Source: Haberlea rhodopensis (taxonomy: Eukaryota > Streptophyta > Magnoliopsida > Lamiales > Gesneriaceae). From it: a DNA stretch of 64,000 nucleotides. Positions within the stretch are counted from its first letter, which is position 1. The number at the start of each line of letters is the position of its first letter. Shown piece by piece: positions 26,204 through 36,628 of the stretch. Position numbers and translations under genes: made by a program. The DNA lies in assembly GCA_907163345.1 (NCBI GenBank), contig CAJQUN010000910.1, positions 62,001 to 126,000 of the forward strand. The letters are read 5' to 3'. Under the pieces are notes generated by a model. The model ran no database searches, was not told the DNA's origin, and saw only the letters and a program-made list of their open reading frames with translations.

Positions 26204-29200
26204 CTAAGACCACTCAGACATATACCTAATGCCTAGAGATCTAGTATGACGATCATGCTTCTGCTGTGACAGCGGCTTCGTCAATGGGTCAGATACATTA
26301 TCATCTGTTGGTACTTTGCATATTTTAACATCTCCCCTTTCAACGATTTCTCGAATGAAATGGAAACGCCTAAGTATGTGCTTGGATCTTTGGTGAGATC
26401 TTGGTTCCTTAGCCAATGCGATCGCTCCATTGTTGTCACAATAGAGTTCTATCGGATCTTTAATGCTAGGGACCACTCCAAGTTCATAAATGAACTTCCT
26501 CATCCAAACAGCTTCCTTTGCTGCATCCGAGGCAGCAATATACTCAGCTTCCGTTGTAGAATCGGCTACTGTTTCTTGCTTTGAACTCTTCCAGCTCACA
26601 GCACCTCCATTCAGGCAATACACATATCCAGATTGCGATCGAAAATCATCTTTGTCGGTTTGGAAGCTTGCATCAGTGTAACCCATTACATTGAGCTCTT
26701 CCTCACCTCCATAAATCAAGAATGTATCCTTAGTCCTTCTCAAGTACTTCAGGATGTTCTTGACAGCAATCCAGTGACCTTCACCTGGATCAACTTGATA
26801 TCTGCTCGTCATGCTCAAAGCATACGATACATCGGGACGAGTACATATCATGGCATACATGATAGATCCAATAGCTGATGCGTATGGAATCTTACTCATG
26901 CGTTGTCTCTCATCTGGTGTTGAAGGACACTGTTCCTTCGAGAGATAAATACCATGTGTCATAGGCACGAATCCTTTCTTGGATTCTTGCATGCTAAACC
27001 TTTTAAGCACCTTGTCTATGTATGTACTTTGACTTAGACCAAGAAGCCTTCTCGATCTATCTCTATAGATCTTGATTCCTAATACATAGGTAGCTTCTCC
27101 TAAGTCTTTCATTGAAAAGCAGTTCCCTAGCCAAATCTTTACAGATTGTAAGGCAGGGATATCATTTCCAATAAGAAGTATGTCATCTACATACAACACT
27201 AGGAAAATGATTATGCTCCCACTGACCTTCTTGTAGACACAAGGTTCATCTTCATTTTTGATAAAACCAAACTCTTTGATTGCATCATCAAAACGAAGAT
27301 TCCAACTCCGAGAAGCTTGCTTCAATCCATAAATGGATCGTTGTAGCTTGCATATCTTTCCAGCATCCTTTGGATCGACAAAACCCTCGGGCTGTGTCAT
27401 GTACACATCCTCGAGCAGATTTCCATTAAGGAAAGCTGTTTTGACATCCATCTGCCAGATTTCATAATCATGAAATGCAGCTATTGCAAGTAAGATCCTT
27501 ATGGATTTAACCATGGCCACTGGTGAAAAGGTTTCATCATAGTCAATACCATGAATTTGTTTGAATCCTTTTGCAACCAGCCGACCTTTATAGGTTTGTA
27601 CATTACCATCCATATCGGTCTTTTTCTTGAAAATCCATTTGCACCCTATGGGTCGTACCCCTTCAGGTGGATCAACCAAAGTCCATACTTGGTTTGCATA
27701 CATGGATTCCATCTCAGATTTCATGGCCTCTTGCCATTTCTCAGAATCATTGCCCATAATAGCTTGTTGATAAGATGACGGCTCATCCTCATCAATAAGT
27801 AGTAAGTCACCTTGTTGAGTCACAAGAAATCCATATCTCTGTGGCTCCCGGTGTTCTCTTACAGACCTACGCTGGGCTTGTGTCTCTTGAGCAGGTGCTT
27901 CTTCCACAACAGTTTGTGGTGCCTGCTCTGTTTCCATCTCAATTTCAGGTTCAGTGTTTTCTTGTGGTTGAACTTCACTAAGTTCTATTTTTCTCCCACT
28001 GGTTTTTCTAGAAATAAATTCTCTTTCAAGAAATACACCAGTCCGAGCAACAACTATTTTGTTCTCGGTGGGATAATAGAAATAGTATCCTTTCGTTTCC
28101 TTAGGATACCCCACAAATAAACACTTATCAGATTTGGGTCCAAGTTTGTTAGTGGCGTGACGTCTAACGAAAGCCTCACAACCCCAAATCTTCATAAAAG
28201 ACATACTAGGACGCTTCCCAGTCCATATCTCATATGGTGTCTTTTCCACTGATTTAGATGGAACACGGTTCAGTAAGAAAATCGCTGTTTCTAGAGCGTG
28301 TCCCCAAAATGATATCGGAAGATCTGCATGACTCATCATTGATCTAACCATGTCTAACAAGGTTCGATTTCTCCTCTCGGATACACCATTCCATTGTGGA
28401 GTATACGGAGGAGTGAGTTGTGGGACTATTCCACACTCCTTTAGATAGTCATGAAACTCTTGGCTTAAGTATTCTCCTCCTCGATCTGATCGAAGGATTT
28501 TGATACTTTTGCCAAGTTTGTTTTGTACTTCATTCTTGAAATCTTTGAACTTTTCAAAGGTTTCATGCTTATGTTTCATTAGGTACACATACCCATATCT
28601 ACTGAGGTCATCAGTAAATGTAACGAAGTATTGAAAACCACCTCTAGCTGGTGTACTTATTGGTCCACATACATCACTATGTATTAGTCCCAATAAAACA
28701 TTTGCCCTTTCAACGTGTCCCTTGAAAGGGGCTTTAGTCATCTTGCCCATTAAACAAGATTCGCATGTTTCATATGATTCAAAATCAAATGAATCTAATA
28801 CTCCATCCTTATGAAGTTTAGATATGCGGTTCTCGTTTATGTGACCCAAGCGACAGTGCCAGAGATAAGTCGGATTACAATCATTATTTTTAATCCTTTT
28901 AGTATTTATGTTATAGATAGGCATATCAAGATTTAATACATAAAGACCATTCACCATTTGTGCATCAGCATAAAACATATCATTTAAATAAATAGAACAA
29001 CAATTGTCCTTTATTATAAATGAAAAACCATACTTGTCTAAACAAGAAATAGATATAATGTTTTTAGTAATTGAAGGCACAAAATAACAGTCTTTTAAAA
29101 TCAACGATAAACCAGAAGGTAAAGCTAAATGATAATCTCCTATAGCTAATGCAGCAACTCTTGCTCCATTTCCAACTCGGAGATCAACTTCACCTTTTGC

Positions 29201-30165
29201 CAATGTCCTACTCCTTTTGAGATCCTGCACATTTACACAAATGTGAGATCCACATCCAGTATCTAATACCCATGATGAAGAAGTAGATAAATTGACTTCT
29301 ATAACAAAAATACCTGAAGCGGAAGTCACACTTCCTTTCTTTAGATCCTCCAGATATACTTTGCAGTTCCTTTTCCAATGGCCGGTCTCACCGCAATGGA
29401 AACAGTTCCCTTCCTTTGCTATCCCTCCCTTTGGCTTTAGTGCAGAAGACTTTGGCTTAGATTTAGCAAAGACCTTCTTTGCTTTCTTGTTGCCTTTGGC
29501 TTTGGCCCTTCCTTTGCCCTTATTCACAATAAGGACATTTGTGGCCTTAGTCTTCTTAGTATTTGCTTCATATGTTCTCAACATACCAAGCAACTGGGGC
29601 AGAGTCTTTTCCATATCAGTCATATTGTAATTTACTACAAATTGACTGAAGCTCTCCGGCAACGATTGCAAGATTACATCGGTGGCCAACTCTTGGTCCA
29701 ATGGAAAACCTAGCTTATCCAGATTCTCAATGTACCCAATCATCTTGAGCACATGAGTTCCAACTAAGCTTCCCTCTACCATCCTGCACTGGAACAACGC
29801 TTTAGAGACGTCATACCTCTCTTGTCTAGCTTGCTGTTGGTACAACTGCTTTAAGTGTTCGATCATATCGAACGCCTCCATTTCCTCATGTTGCTTCTGA
29901 AGCTCAGAGTTCATAGTGGCAAGCATGAGGCACCCAACATCAAGTGCGTCACTCTGATGCTTCTTGTAAGCATCTTTTCAGCTCTTCTAGCTGTTAGGGG
30001 AGGTTCCTCAGTGAGCAAGGGTTCCTCTAGAACATACTGTTTCTTTTCTTGTTTGAGGACTATCCTCAAGTTCCTATGCCAGTCTAGGAAATTCGTCCCA
30101 TTTAGTTTGTCCTTCTCAAGGACCGATCGCAGTGATAAAGTGCTAGTAACGTTTGTAGTTGCCAT
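26204..30165 (-). CDS. copia-3 gag-pol polyprotein, one frameshift from complete
   Basis: The main open frame (29926-26204) is 1240 codons, with gag's start upstream at 30165 in another frame. Comparison with copia-1 and copia-2 shows a single missing G near 29974. Within the 1240 codons: gag; zinc knuckle CFHCGETGHWKRNC (175-188); protease DTG (222-224); integrase zinc site H357, H362, C388, C391; integrase acidic residues D418 (HSD), D481 (RSDRGGEY) and E517 (GVSERRNR); RT YVDD (912-915); then RNase H with ADSTTEAEY and LYCDNNGAIALA near the end. This order (integrase before RT) defines Ty1/copia. The product would form virus-like particles, reverse transcribe and integrate. Lineage within copia is not resolved. 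Confidence 0.95.
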
Positions 30166-31885
30166 GGATATCTACAATATAAATATGCAAAATAAGTTTA
30201 TGATTTAAATCATTTAACATGGTCTTATATTAAATGATACTCCCACTATTTTATTTGAAAAATATCAACCCTCGAAACTTTTAGTGGGCCAAGATCCATA
30301 TTTCACTTAATCTTGAGTTAGCTTTGGCTAATCGCCCAAGACTCGGTTATTTAGGTAGACAACACTTTGTCAATTACATCACATATAATTCTTGGATAGT
30401 TGGACGAACAACACTTTGTTCAATTCATCAAATGAATTATAATCCAACCCATGCCTCTAGGTTCCCAATCCTATTGAGATAACCTAGTTAAGTCGTACCC
30501 AATTAAAGTATGACGGATATCACTTTTATCCTTTCGCGCCTTACTAAGATTGCCACGGTGCTTTGCTTTGGCAAACCCACACATGTACAATCGAAGTTAT
30601 TGACGAGTACTTTTATTTGGAAGGCATCTAAAACTTAATATTTTAGAGGGATTTATTGATCTCATGATTAATTTGATAATTTAAAATATGTCCACTACAT
30701 ATAGTTGTATACATATCTACATATATGTGTAATACTATTATCAAACTAAAACATAAGATAAATCATGCATCAACATACATAATTAAAACGTGACATGGTT
30801 ATAGCCCCTACTAATGAGTTTCTCAAGCCAATGAGAAACTCCTATGAGTCAACCTAAGGTAACTTCATAAGCACCTTCCTTTGGCTCCAATTTGTGAATG
30901 GCCTCCTCATCCCGGCACGATGCTCCATCTTCATTGATCACCATCAATAAAATAAACTACACTATTTTACAAGATATAGAATTCCTCGATTCACATTCGA
31001 GGGGAACATAGGGGAGGGATAACATTTAGAATGAAATAGAGAAAGGCACGACACGCAGGTCGTATAATAAATTACAATCATTCACAAATCCTATCTAATA
31101 GGTCAAAGGGCTATAACCACGCACCATGCTCAAACAACACATAAAGCATGCATTAACATTTAATTAATTAAATTCTAAACAATTTAAATTTAATTCTAAT
31201 TAAAACTGTAAAATAATTTTTGAAAAATTATCGTACGCTCGGGACATCACATGCCACGAACTAAAGCGACTAAAACACGAACCACCATGGTTCGAACCAA
31301 AACCCACGGCTGGACCAATAGTGGGCCTAGGGTTCGAAACCCTAGCCCATGGCCGAGCCATGGTCCATGCGTCGGCTTGGGTGCGGCGCTGCTAGGGTTC
31401 AAAACCCTAGCCGCCTTGCACCATCTTGATTCTATCGAGCCAACTTGCACCTTCTCAATACTTTATCGAGCCAAAAGAGTTCAAAACCCTAGATAGTGCG
31501 ACGGCTTGACCCATGCTCGAGCCAGGGTCCGAACCCTAGCTCTTAGGCGGCGGCCGAGAGGCCAATTTGACTAGGGTTCAAAACCCTAGCCACTTTGTAG
31601 CGGCGGCCGAGCCATGGTGACTAGGGTTCGAAACCCTAGCACCTTGGTGGCCTCGGCCGTGAGCCTACACGAGCCATGTTCTGGTTTTTGATCACGAATT
31701 ATCATATATTTCGATCCGTCAATTATATCATATATATTATCATACGATGATCTTCACAAAATCGATTTTTCCATATCATATATGAAAATACAGTTTTAAA
31801 TAGCATGCAATATTAATTCTAACATGATTAAACTATTTAACCACATAAAATCCGATATGAGCCTTGAACCTGGCTCTGATACCAC
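30166..31885 (-). other. copia-3 leader with telo-box palindromes and primer site
   Basis: Noncoding, 1.72 kb. The primer site (TGGTATCAGAGC on the minus strand, 31884-31873) adjoins the 5' LTR. Four near-perfect palindromes of the form ctagggttc(g/a)aaaccctag lie at 31327-31345, 31392-31410, 31571-31589 and 31621-31639, each carrying AAACCCTA on both strands or nearly so. Confidence 0.8.
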
Positions 31886-33390
31886 TGTAAGTAACCCCAT
31901 GAGCATACAACGCAGCGGAATAAAATTTTGGGATTACAAACCAGCGATCTATACATAGGGATTCATATCGGATTAGAGAATTACAAGTGTCTTACCCTTG
32001 TAGCGTGTTTGAAGCCGAATCCACGGAGCTGCACCACGTCCTACGCCTTTTCGAGTCACTAAGCAAAACTCGATTGGTTTTGCCTCAACAGTATCCACAC
32101 GATCAAATCGGGTGAAGGGATGGATTAATAACACGTTGCTAGACAAGTTATTAATCCTATACACGAAGCTAACTCGATTCACAATCGAAACAAACACCAA
32201 ACCATCAAGATTACTCCTCGGTTATCAAGAAATCCGAGAGCTTCTCCTTGAAGTCGGCGGCCGTGAGCTTCTCTTGTAGGTTATGATATATTGTGTAGTG
32301 TTATATCAATTGTCTTACAATTAAAACCCATGCAATCATATTAAATATAATTAATTAAAGGCTTTCTTAAAGCTTCATGGGCTTAAGCCCATGATTTAAT
32401 TAATCCTTATGATTATTAATTAAGACTCCTCTTAATTATTTAATTCATCTCATGAATTTAATTTCCCTTCTCGATTTAATCTTTTGTGCGACCCGATAGG
32501 ATCTCGTAATGTTGGCAGTGACATAAAATCTCATTTTATGTCGCAAGCATCGAGCGGTATCTAGCAACACATCGATGCTACCCAAATTACGAGAATGTCA
32601 ATGACTCGACATAACCTTTAGAACTTGTGATAATATTAATCATGTAACTTAATCCCTTTGTCCTTTGTGTTTAGATTGAACACGAGTCATGGAATAGTCA
32701 TACTCGTATATCCAATCTTTATTTCTTGATCCCCAAGTAGAACTAGAATAAACGAATAAGCTCGATATCTCATATCGACTCATTCGAGCATGGCCATGCA
32801 TTTTAGTTCTCACTTGATCAAGGGCCTAACACATCTCCTGTTATATAGGAGGGACAAATCCTATCTCGATCAGTCAACATCCCTCTACATAATTCGTAGT
32901 GTATCCAATAGTCGCCTTTATAGTATATCCTGTTACGGGTAACGTTTGACGATATCAAGATACATAACTCCTTATGTTGGGATCTCTGATGATCACAAGT
33001 CGTAAGGATTACATACATTATTATCACTATGAGAATTGCATATGACGATCATATAACTATCCATGTTGCATTCTCATGGTGGGTCTGTTCAGTACATCGT
33101 TCTCTAACATGTACCCATATGTTGATTTGATATCTCATATCAATGAACAATTCATCGATCAACATATACTAGTCTCTACGTATTATCATTATCCCTTTCA
33201 TGATAATACTTGACTAGGAACATCTTTAAGAATAATACAATATTATTCTAAGGACATTAACATATATATATTAATTCATAATGCACAGTTAAAAGAATAA
33301 TATATAATAATGAATTGCCATTCATAAATCCATAAACATTGTATGTCTTAAACAATCATCTAATGACTTGTCTTAGGGCATATCCCAACA
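31886..33390 (-). repeat. copia-3 5' LTR
   Basis: 1505 bp; TG...CA; drives the element leftwards. Two differences from the 3' LTR were seen by direct reading. Confidence 0.95.
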
Positions 33391-33395
33391 ATTTC

Positions 33396-33705
33396 GTGCC
33401 ATCATTCGATTTAGAATCGAGTGTGCTTCTTGTTCCGGTTTAAGAACGAGTCTAGCAACTTGTTCTTAGACTAGCCCTTCTCCCGATTTGATCGTGTGGA
33501 TACCGTTGAGGCAAAACTTGATAAGTTTTGCTAGTGACTCGAAGGAGACGTTGGACGTGGTGCTGCTCCGAAGAATCTGCTCAAACACGCTACAAGGGTG
33601 AGACCTTTGATCCTTTATCCGATATGAACCCCTATGTATAGATCCGCGGTTTTAGTAATCCAAATTTTAATTCCGCTGCATTGTATGCTTGTTGGATTAC
33701 TAACA
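33396..33705 (+). repeat. copia-2 3' LTR, last part
   Basis: Completes the LTR interrupted at 24683 (gtgccatcattcgattt... to ...ttggattactaaca). The flanking aataa at 33706-33710 is the copia-2 target duplication. Confidence 0.93.
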
Positions 33706-33710
33706 AATAA

Positions 33711-34278
33711 TTAAGAAGAGTCTTAATTAAATGATTATAAGGATTTAATTTAATCATGGGTTTGGGCCCATGAGACTTTAAGAAAGTCTTGAACCTTAAT
33801 TAAATCTTATAATATAAATACAATGTTATAATTAATTGTTTAAAAACAATTTTATCAAATAACCTAGCCACTCAAAACCTTGAGCTCTCGGCCACCACAA
33901 GAGGCGTGACCTAATCGCCGCCGTCTCATAATTCTCCTCTCACGACCGCCACCGCCGTTTGCTAGGGAAAGAGATTGGTTGCCGTTAATCGGTTTTGAAC
34001 CGAGAGTTTGGTTTTTGGTTCAAGAATAAGTCTAGCAACTTGTTCTTGAACGTCCCTTTCGATTTGATCGTGTGGATACCGTAGAGGCAAGATCTTGGAG
34101 GTGTTGCTCGTGACTCGGAATTCGTTGGACGTGGTGCTTCGTGGATTCTGCTCAAACACGCTACAAGTGTGAGACTCTTATGATCCTTTATCGATATGAC
34201 CACTTTGTATAGATCCGCGGTTCTAGTAATCCAAAATTTTAAATTCCGCTGCGTTGTATGCTTGTTGGATTACTTACA
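33711..34278 (+). repeat. copia-1 3' LTR, last part
   Basis: Completes the LTR interrupted at 16267, with small differences from 5235-5804. Ends ttacttaca before the acaat duplication in the hAT gene. Confidence 0.93.
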
Positions 34279-34283
34279 ACAAT

Positions 34284-35628
34284 CTCTTCAAATCTTGAGC
34301 ATATCGAACAAGACTTTCTAAAGATATAAATTCTGTTGCAAAGCGGGTGATTCCAGATCTAAGTAATTCACGATCCTTTGTGTAGATTTGCATTAAATTG
34401 ACCACTTTATCACTGTTGTATATAAAACTTGTTATTTGATTTGCTTTGTCAATGCACTTTTTCACCTTTGTCATCTTACCGATGTCTTCAAGCATTAGAT
34501 CAATGCAGTGTGCAGCACAAGGTGACCAAAACAAGTGAGGCCTTTCAATCATCATTTTCTGACCAGCAGCCTTATTTGCACTTTCACTGTCTGTAACCAC
34601 ATGCAAAATATTTTTCTCCCCAACGTCGTCAATTACTTTGTTCAAAAGAGATAAAAGAAAATCAGCATTCTTTTTCTTGTTGGTGCAATCCACTGAGTTA
34701 TGAAATATCATGTTACGATCGCAATATATCATAAAGTTAATAATAGGATGCTTGTTACGTGTGCTCCAACCATCGCACATTATTGTACATCCATATTTGG
34801 GCCATTTTGATTTTAAAGTATGTAAATATCCAGTCATATCTTCCACCTCCTCCTGCACAAAAAACACCACCTTTTGACGTCCCGAAGAACCTTGTATTCC
34901 AGGTCCAGCCTCTGCAATGGTATTGATCATAGATTGGTAGTATGGACCACTATCCGCTGCATGAAAAGGAATGGCATTGTATATAAACCATTTTGAAATA
35001 GCTTTACCAACTTCTTTGACTTTTTCAGGAACAAACCAATTTTTAATACTCTTCTGTTTTGATGGAAACATATACGTATCAATCCCTTTCGATGGTTTTT
35101 GAGCTCCCTCTTGTACCCTAAAGCTCCGAGGTATCTGTTTTCTGAAATTGGGATTTCCACCAAGTGATGAACCGGCACCGGAACCAAACCGGTTACACAT
35201 CTCATCCTCTAATGCTCTTGATTGACAACTTTCTTTCATGGCTGTTCGCAATGCCCTATTCTCCAATATCTCTAAAGCTTCTTCACTTGTAACATTTCTT
35301 CCATATCCATAATCACCTTCGCTATCACTGTCAGTGCATGAATGCTTTGTTGAATTGCATTAACTGCAATTTCTTTTTTCCTTTTTATTACAGCTCTCTC
35401 AGACTTTGAATCTTGAAGATGTTTCCGTACCATTAATGATATCTCTTTTGGAGCTTTACTACATGACTCGACATTTCCAGCAACATTTGCAATATGTTGT
35501 TTAAATCTTGTAATACCTCCGTTTACAACTTTCCCACAAAATTTGCATCGTATTGTCTTACGATTGTCTCCGATAGGTTTACCAAACTCCCAACCAATAT
35601 CAACTTTTGGAGCCATTCTTCTAAACAC
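34284..35628 (-). pseudogene. hAT transposase, N-terminal half (BED finger and DUF659)
   Basis: Reading from 35628: a BED-type zinc finger (IRCKFCGKVVNGGITRFKQH, residues about 28-47), a basic linker, then a frameshift near 35340 into a frame containing DSDSEGDYGYGRN and RALRTAMKES. The next 330 codons carry the DUF659 region, including CTIMCDGWSTRNKHPIINFM, a catalytic-core D in HVVTDSESANKAAG, and SPCAAHCIDLMLEDIGKM. These are hallmarks of plant hAT transposases. The frame is broken at 34283 by copia-1, exactly at the acaat duplication, and its continuation is at 4277. The protein would be nuclear, binding element ends through the BED finger. Confidence 0.9.
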
Positions 35629-35979
35629 TTAGTGGTTCACGATTTTTTGCTTTAAAAATTGTGAAAATGTAAATCTTTAGTACAATCTACTAGCAAAGAT
35701 CCATTTGTTTTTCTTTAAAAACATATTTCATAAATACATTGAGGAATTTTATCTAGCTTTTCAATTGAAGAGTTGTGAACAAGAATCCAAGTAATCATAG
35801 GATAACTTAATGCACTTCATAATCCGGAAGAAGAAAGGCTACTTACCTGGAAGTTGGAAGAGAGAATTTTCTTCAATTCTTCGTTCTACATAAGTGAAAG
35901 GTGAGGCCAACATTCAATAGTGCATGTTACAATTGATTAATGTACAAAAAAAGCATTCCACCGACAGTCTGCATGCCGT

Positions 35980-36073
35980 GATCGATCGCGGTTTTTTCCG
36001 CGATCGATCGCGGCTTCACGTGCGTTGGGGCAGTAACAATTCGTGATCGATCGCGAAGTCCTCGCGATCGATC
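35980..36073. repeat. GATCGATC cluster C (hAT 5' noncoding region)
   Basis: GATCGATC starts at 35980, 36002, 36045 and 36066, i.e. pairs spaced 22 and 21 bp. Each lies in a larger palindrome such as cgcgatcgatcgcg. The cluster is between the right inverted repeat and the transposase start, so it is in the promoter or 5' UTR of a DNA transposon, unlike the other five clusters. Confidence 0.9.
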
Positions 36074-36236
36074 GCGAAGTGTTCCTGCTTCGTTGGTTGG
36101 CGGAACGTTCCGCACCGGCCGTTCCGACGCCGATTTAACGTGTTGTAACCGATTTTGGGGGTGAAAAACGCCTAAGAGTGACGATAACCTTTACAACATG
36201 CAACTCGGGAAAGGTGAGGCGCGTTCCGATACCGAA

Positions 36237-36249
36237 ACGGCGAACCATG
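36237..36249 (-). repeat. hAT terminal inverted repeat, right
   Basis: acggcgaaccatg, the reverse complement of 2355-2367, followed by the target duplication gatgtgaa (36250-36257). Confidence 0.9.
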
Positions 36250-36257
36250 GATGTGAA

Positions 36258-36621
36258 CCCCCACAGACTCTTCTTCGTGGAAAAGAATGCTTGAATATAA
36301 GGAAAATAAACTTACTTAGTGTGGCACCTTTACTTGGGCGACTGAAATTTTTGGTTTGATAATTGGTTGGGTTCTGGGGCCCTTTGTGATCGTGTTCCAT
36401 ATGTTCCAGATCATAAAATTCAATATTTTATAATTCATGGCAGATGGAATCACGCTCTGTTGACTCAATGGTTGCCCCAGCATTTAGTTTTAGAAGTTCT
36501 ACAAAAACATCCCCCTTCTGGACTTACTTCGGATATGCCATTTTGGTCACTAAACCAATCGGAAGTGTTCTTTGTTGCATCGTGTGTCAAGATAAATCCT
36601 GATCAAGCACTTAATAGTTAA
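36258..36621 (+). pseudogene. LINE C-terminal region, right part (zf-RVT)
   Basis: Continues the LINE interrupted at 2354: SSSWKRMLEYKE, then (frameshift) FWFDNWLGSGALCDRVPYV, a VLEVLQKHPPSGLTSDMPF segment and W-S-LNQSEVFFV. This matches the region between RT and RNase H of plant L1 elements, with the typical FW-DNW motif. Open from 36367 to 36621 in the last frame. Cut short near 36628 by the next element. Confidence 0.7.
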
Positions 36622-36628
36622 ATTAGGA

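Larger units (their letters stand above)
24684..33390 (-). mobile_element. Ty1/copia element copia-3, young, inverted, nested in copia-2
   Basis: An 8707-bp element on the minus strand, flanked by atttc (24679-24683 and 33391-33395). Its LTRs (24684-26188 and 31886-33390, 1505 bp each) differ by eye at only two sites (agctg/agccg and gccat/gcctt near the U5 side), so it inserted very recently compared with copia-1 and copia-2. It has a complete primer site, leader, polypurine tract and an almost fully open gag-pol. It is the freshest and only potentially mobile element here, although one frameshift in gag would disrupt the polyprotein. Confidence 0.96.
16268..33705 (+). mobile_element. Ty1/copia element copia-2, inserted in the copia-1 3' LTR
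   Basis: TGTTGGGATATGCCC...GGATTACTAACA with aataa on both sides (16263-16267 and 33706-33710). It is the same family and orientation as copia-1. It is interrupted in its own 3' LTR by copia-3 (24684-33390). Without that insertion it is about 8.73 kb. LTRs differ at many sites (first kilobase examined by eye), comparable to copia-1. Confidence 0.95.
4283..34278 (+). mobile_element. Ty1/copia element copia-1 (outermost of three same-family copies)
   Basis: Starts TGTTGGGATATGCCC and ends GGATTACTTACA, flanked by acaat (4278-4282 and 34279-34283). Order: 5' LTR, PBS complementary to initiator tRNA-Met, long noncoding leader, gag-protease-integrase-RT-RNase H, polypurine tract, 3' LTR. Two insertions inflate it: a solo gypsy LTR in the leader (7480-11193) and copia-2 in the 3' LTR (16268-33705). 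Removing them and their duplications leaves about 8.8 kb. The two LTRs differ at roughly a dozen or more sites in the first kilobase by eye, so it is not recent. It sits inside a hAT transposase exon. Confidence 0.95.
2355..36249 (-). mobile_element. hAT DNA transposon, split by a 30-kb retrotransposon nest
   Basis: The boundaries are read directly. The left end begins catggttcgccgt (2355-2367) and the right end is its exact reverse complement (36237-36249). Both are flanked by gatgtgaa (2347-2354 and 36250-36257), the 8-bp duplication expected of hAT elements. Subterminal regions are rich in accgg/gttcc-type motifs on both sides. Without the copia insertion (4283-34283) the element is about 3.9 kb and encodes a BED-finger/DUF659/hATC transposase on the minus strand with at least five exons. 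Coding damage is light apart from the insertion: one frameshift near 35340 and one in-frame stop near 4251. Confidence 0.92.

Noticed and set aside
31321..31645. Interstitial telomeric repeat
   Set aside because: The AAACCCTA motifs are not in tandem TTTAGGG arrays; they are isolated palindromes tied to the copia leader.
16632..33027. Recurrent open frame of about 69 codons starting MIIMYVILTTCDHQRSQ in several LTRs
   Set aside because: It is LTR sequence repeated in each copia copy; differences between copies do not look protein-conserving, and it overlaps no transcript start that I can infer.
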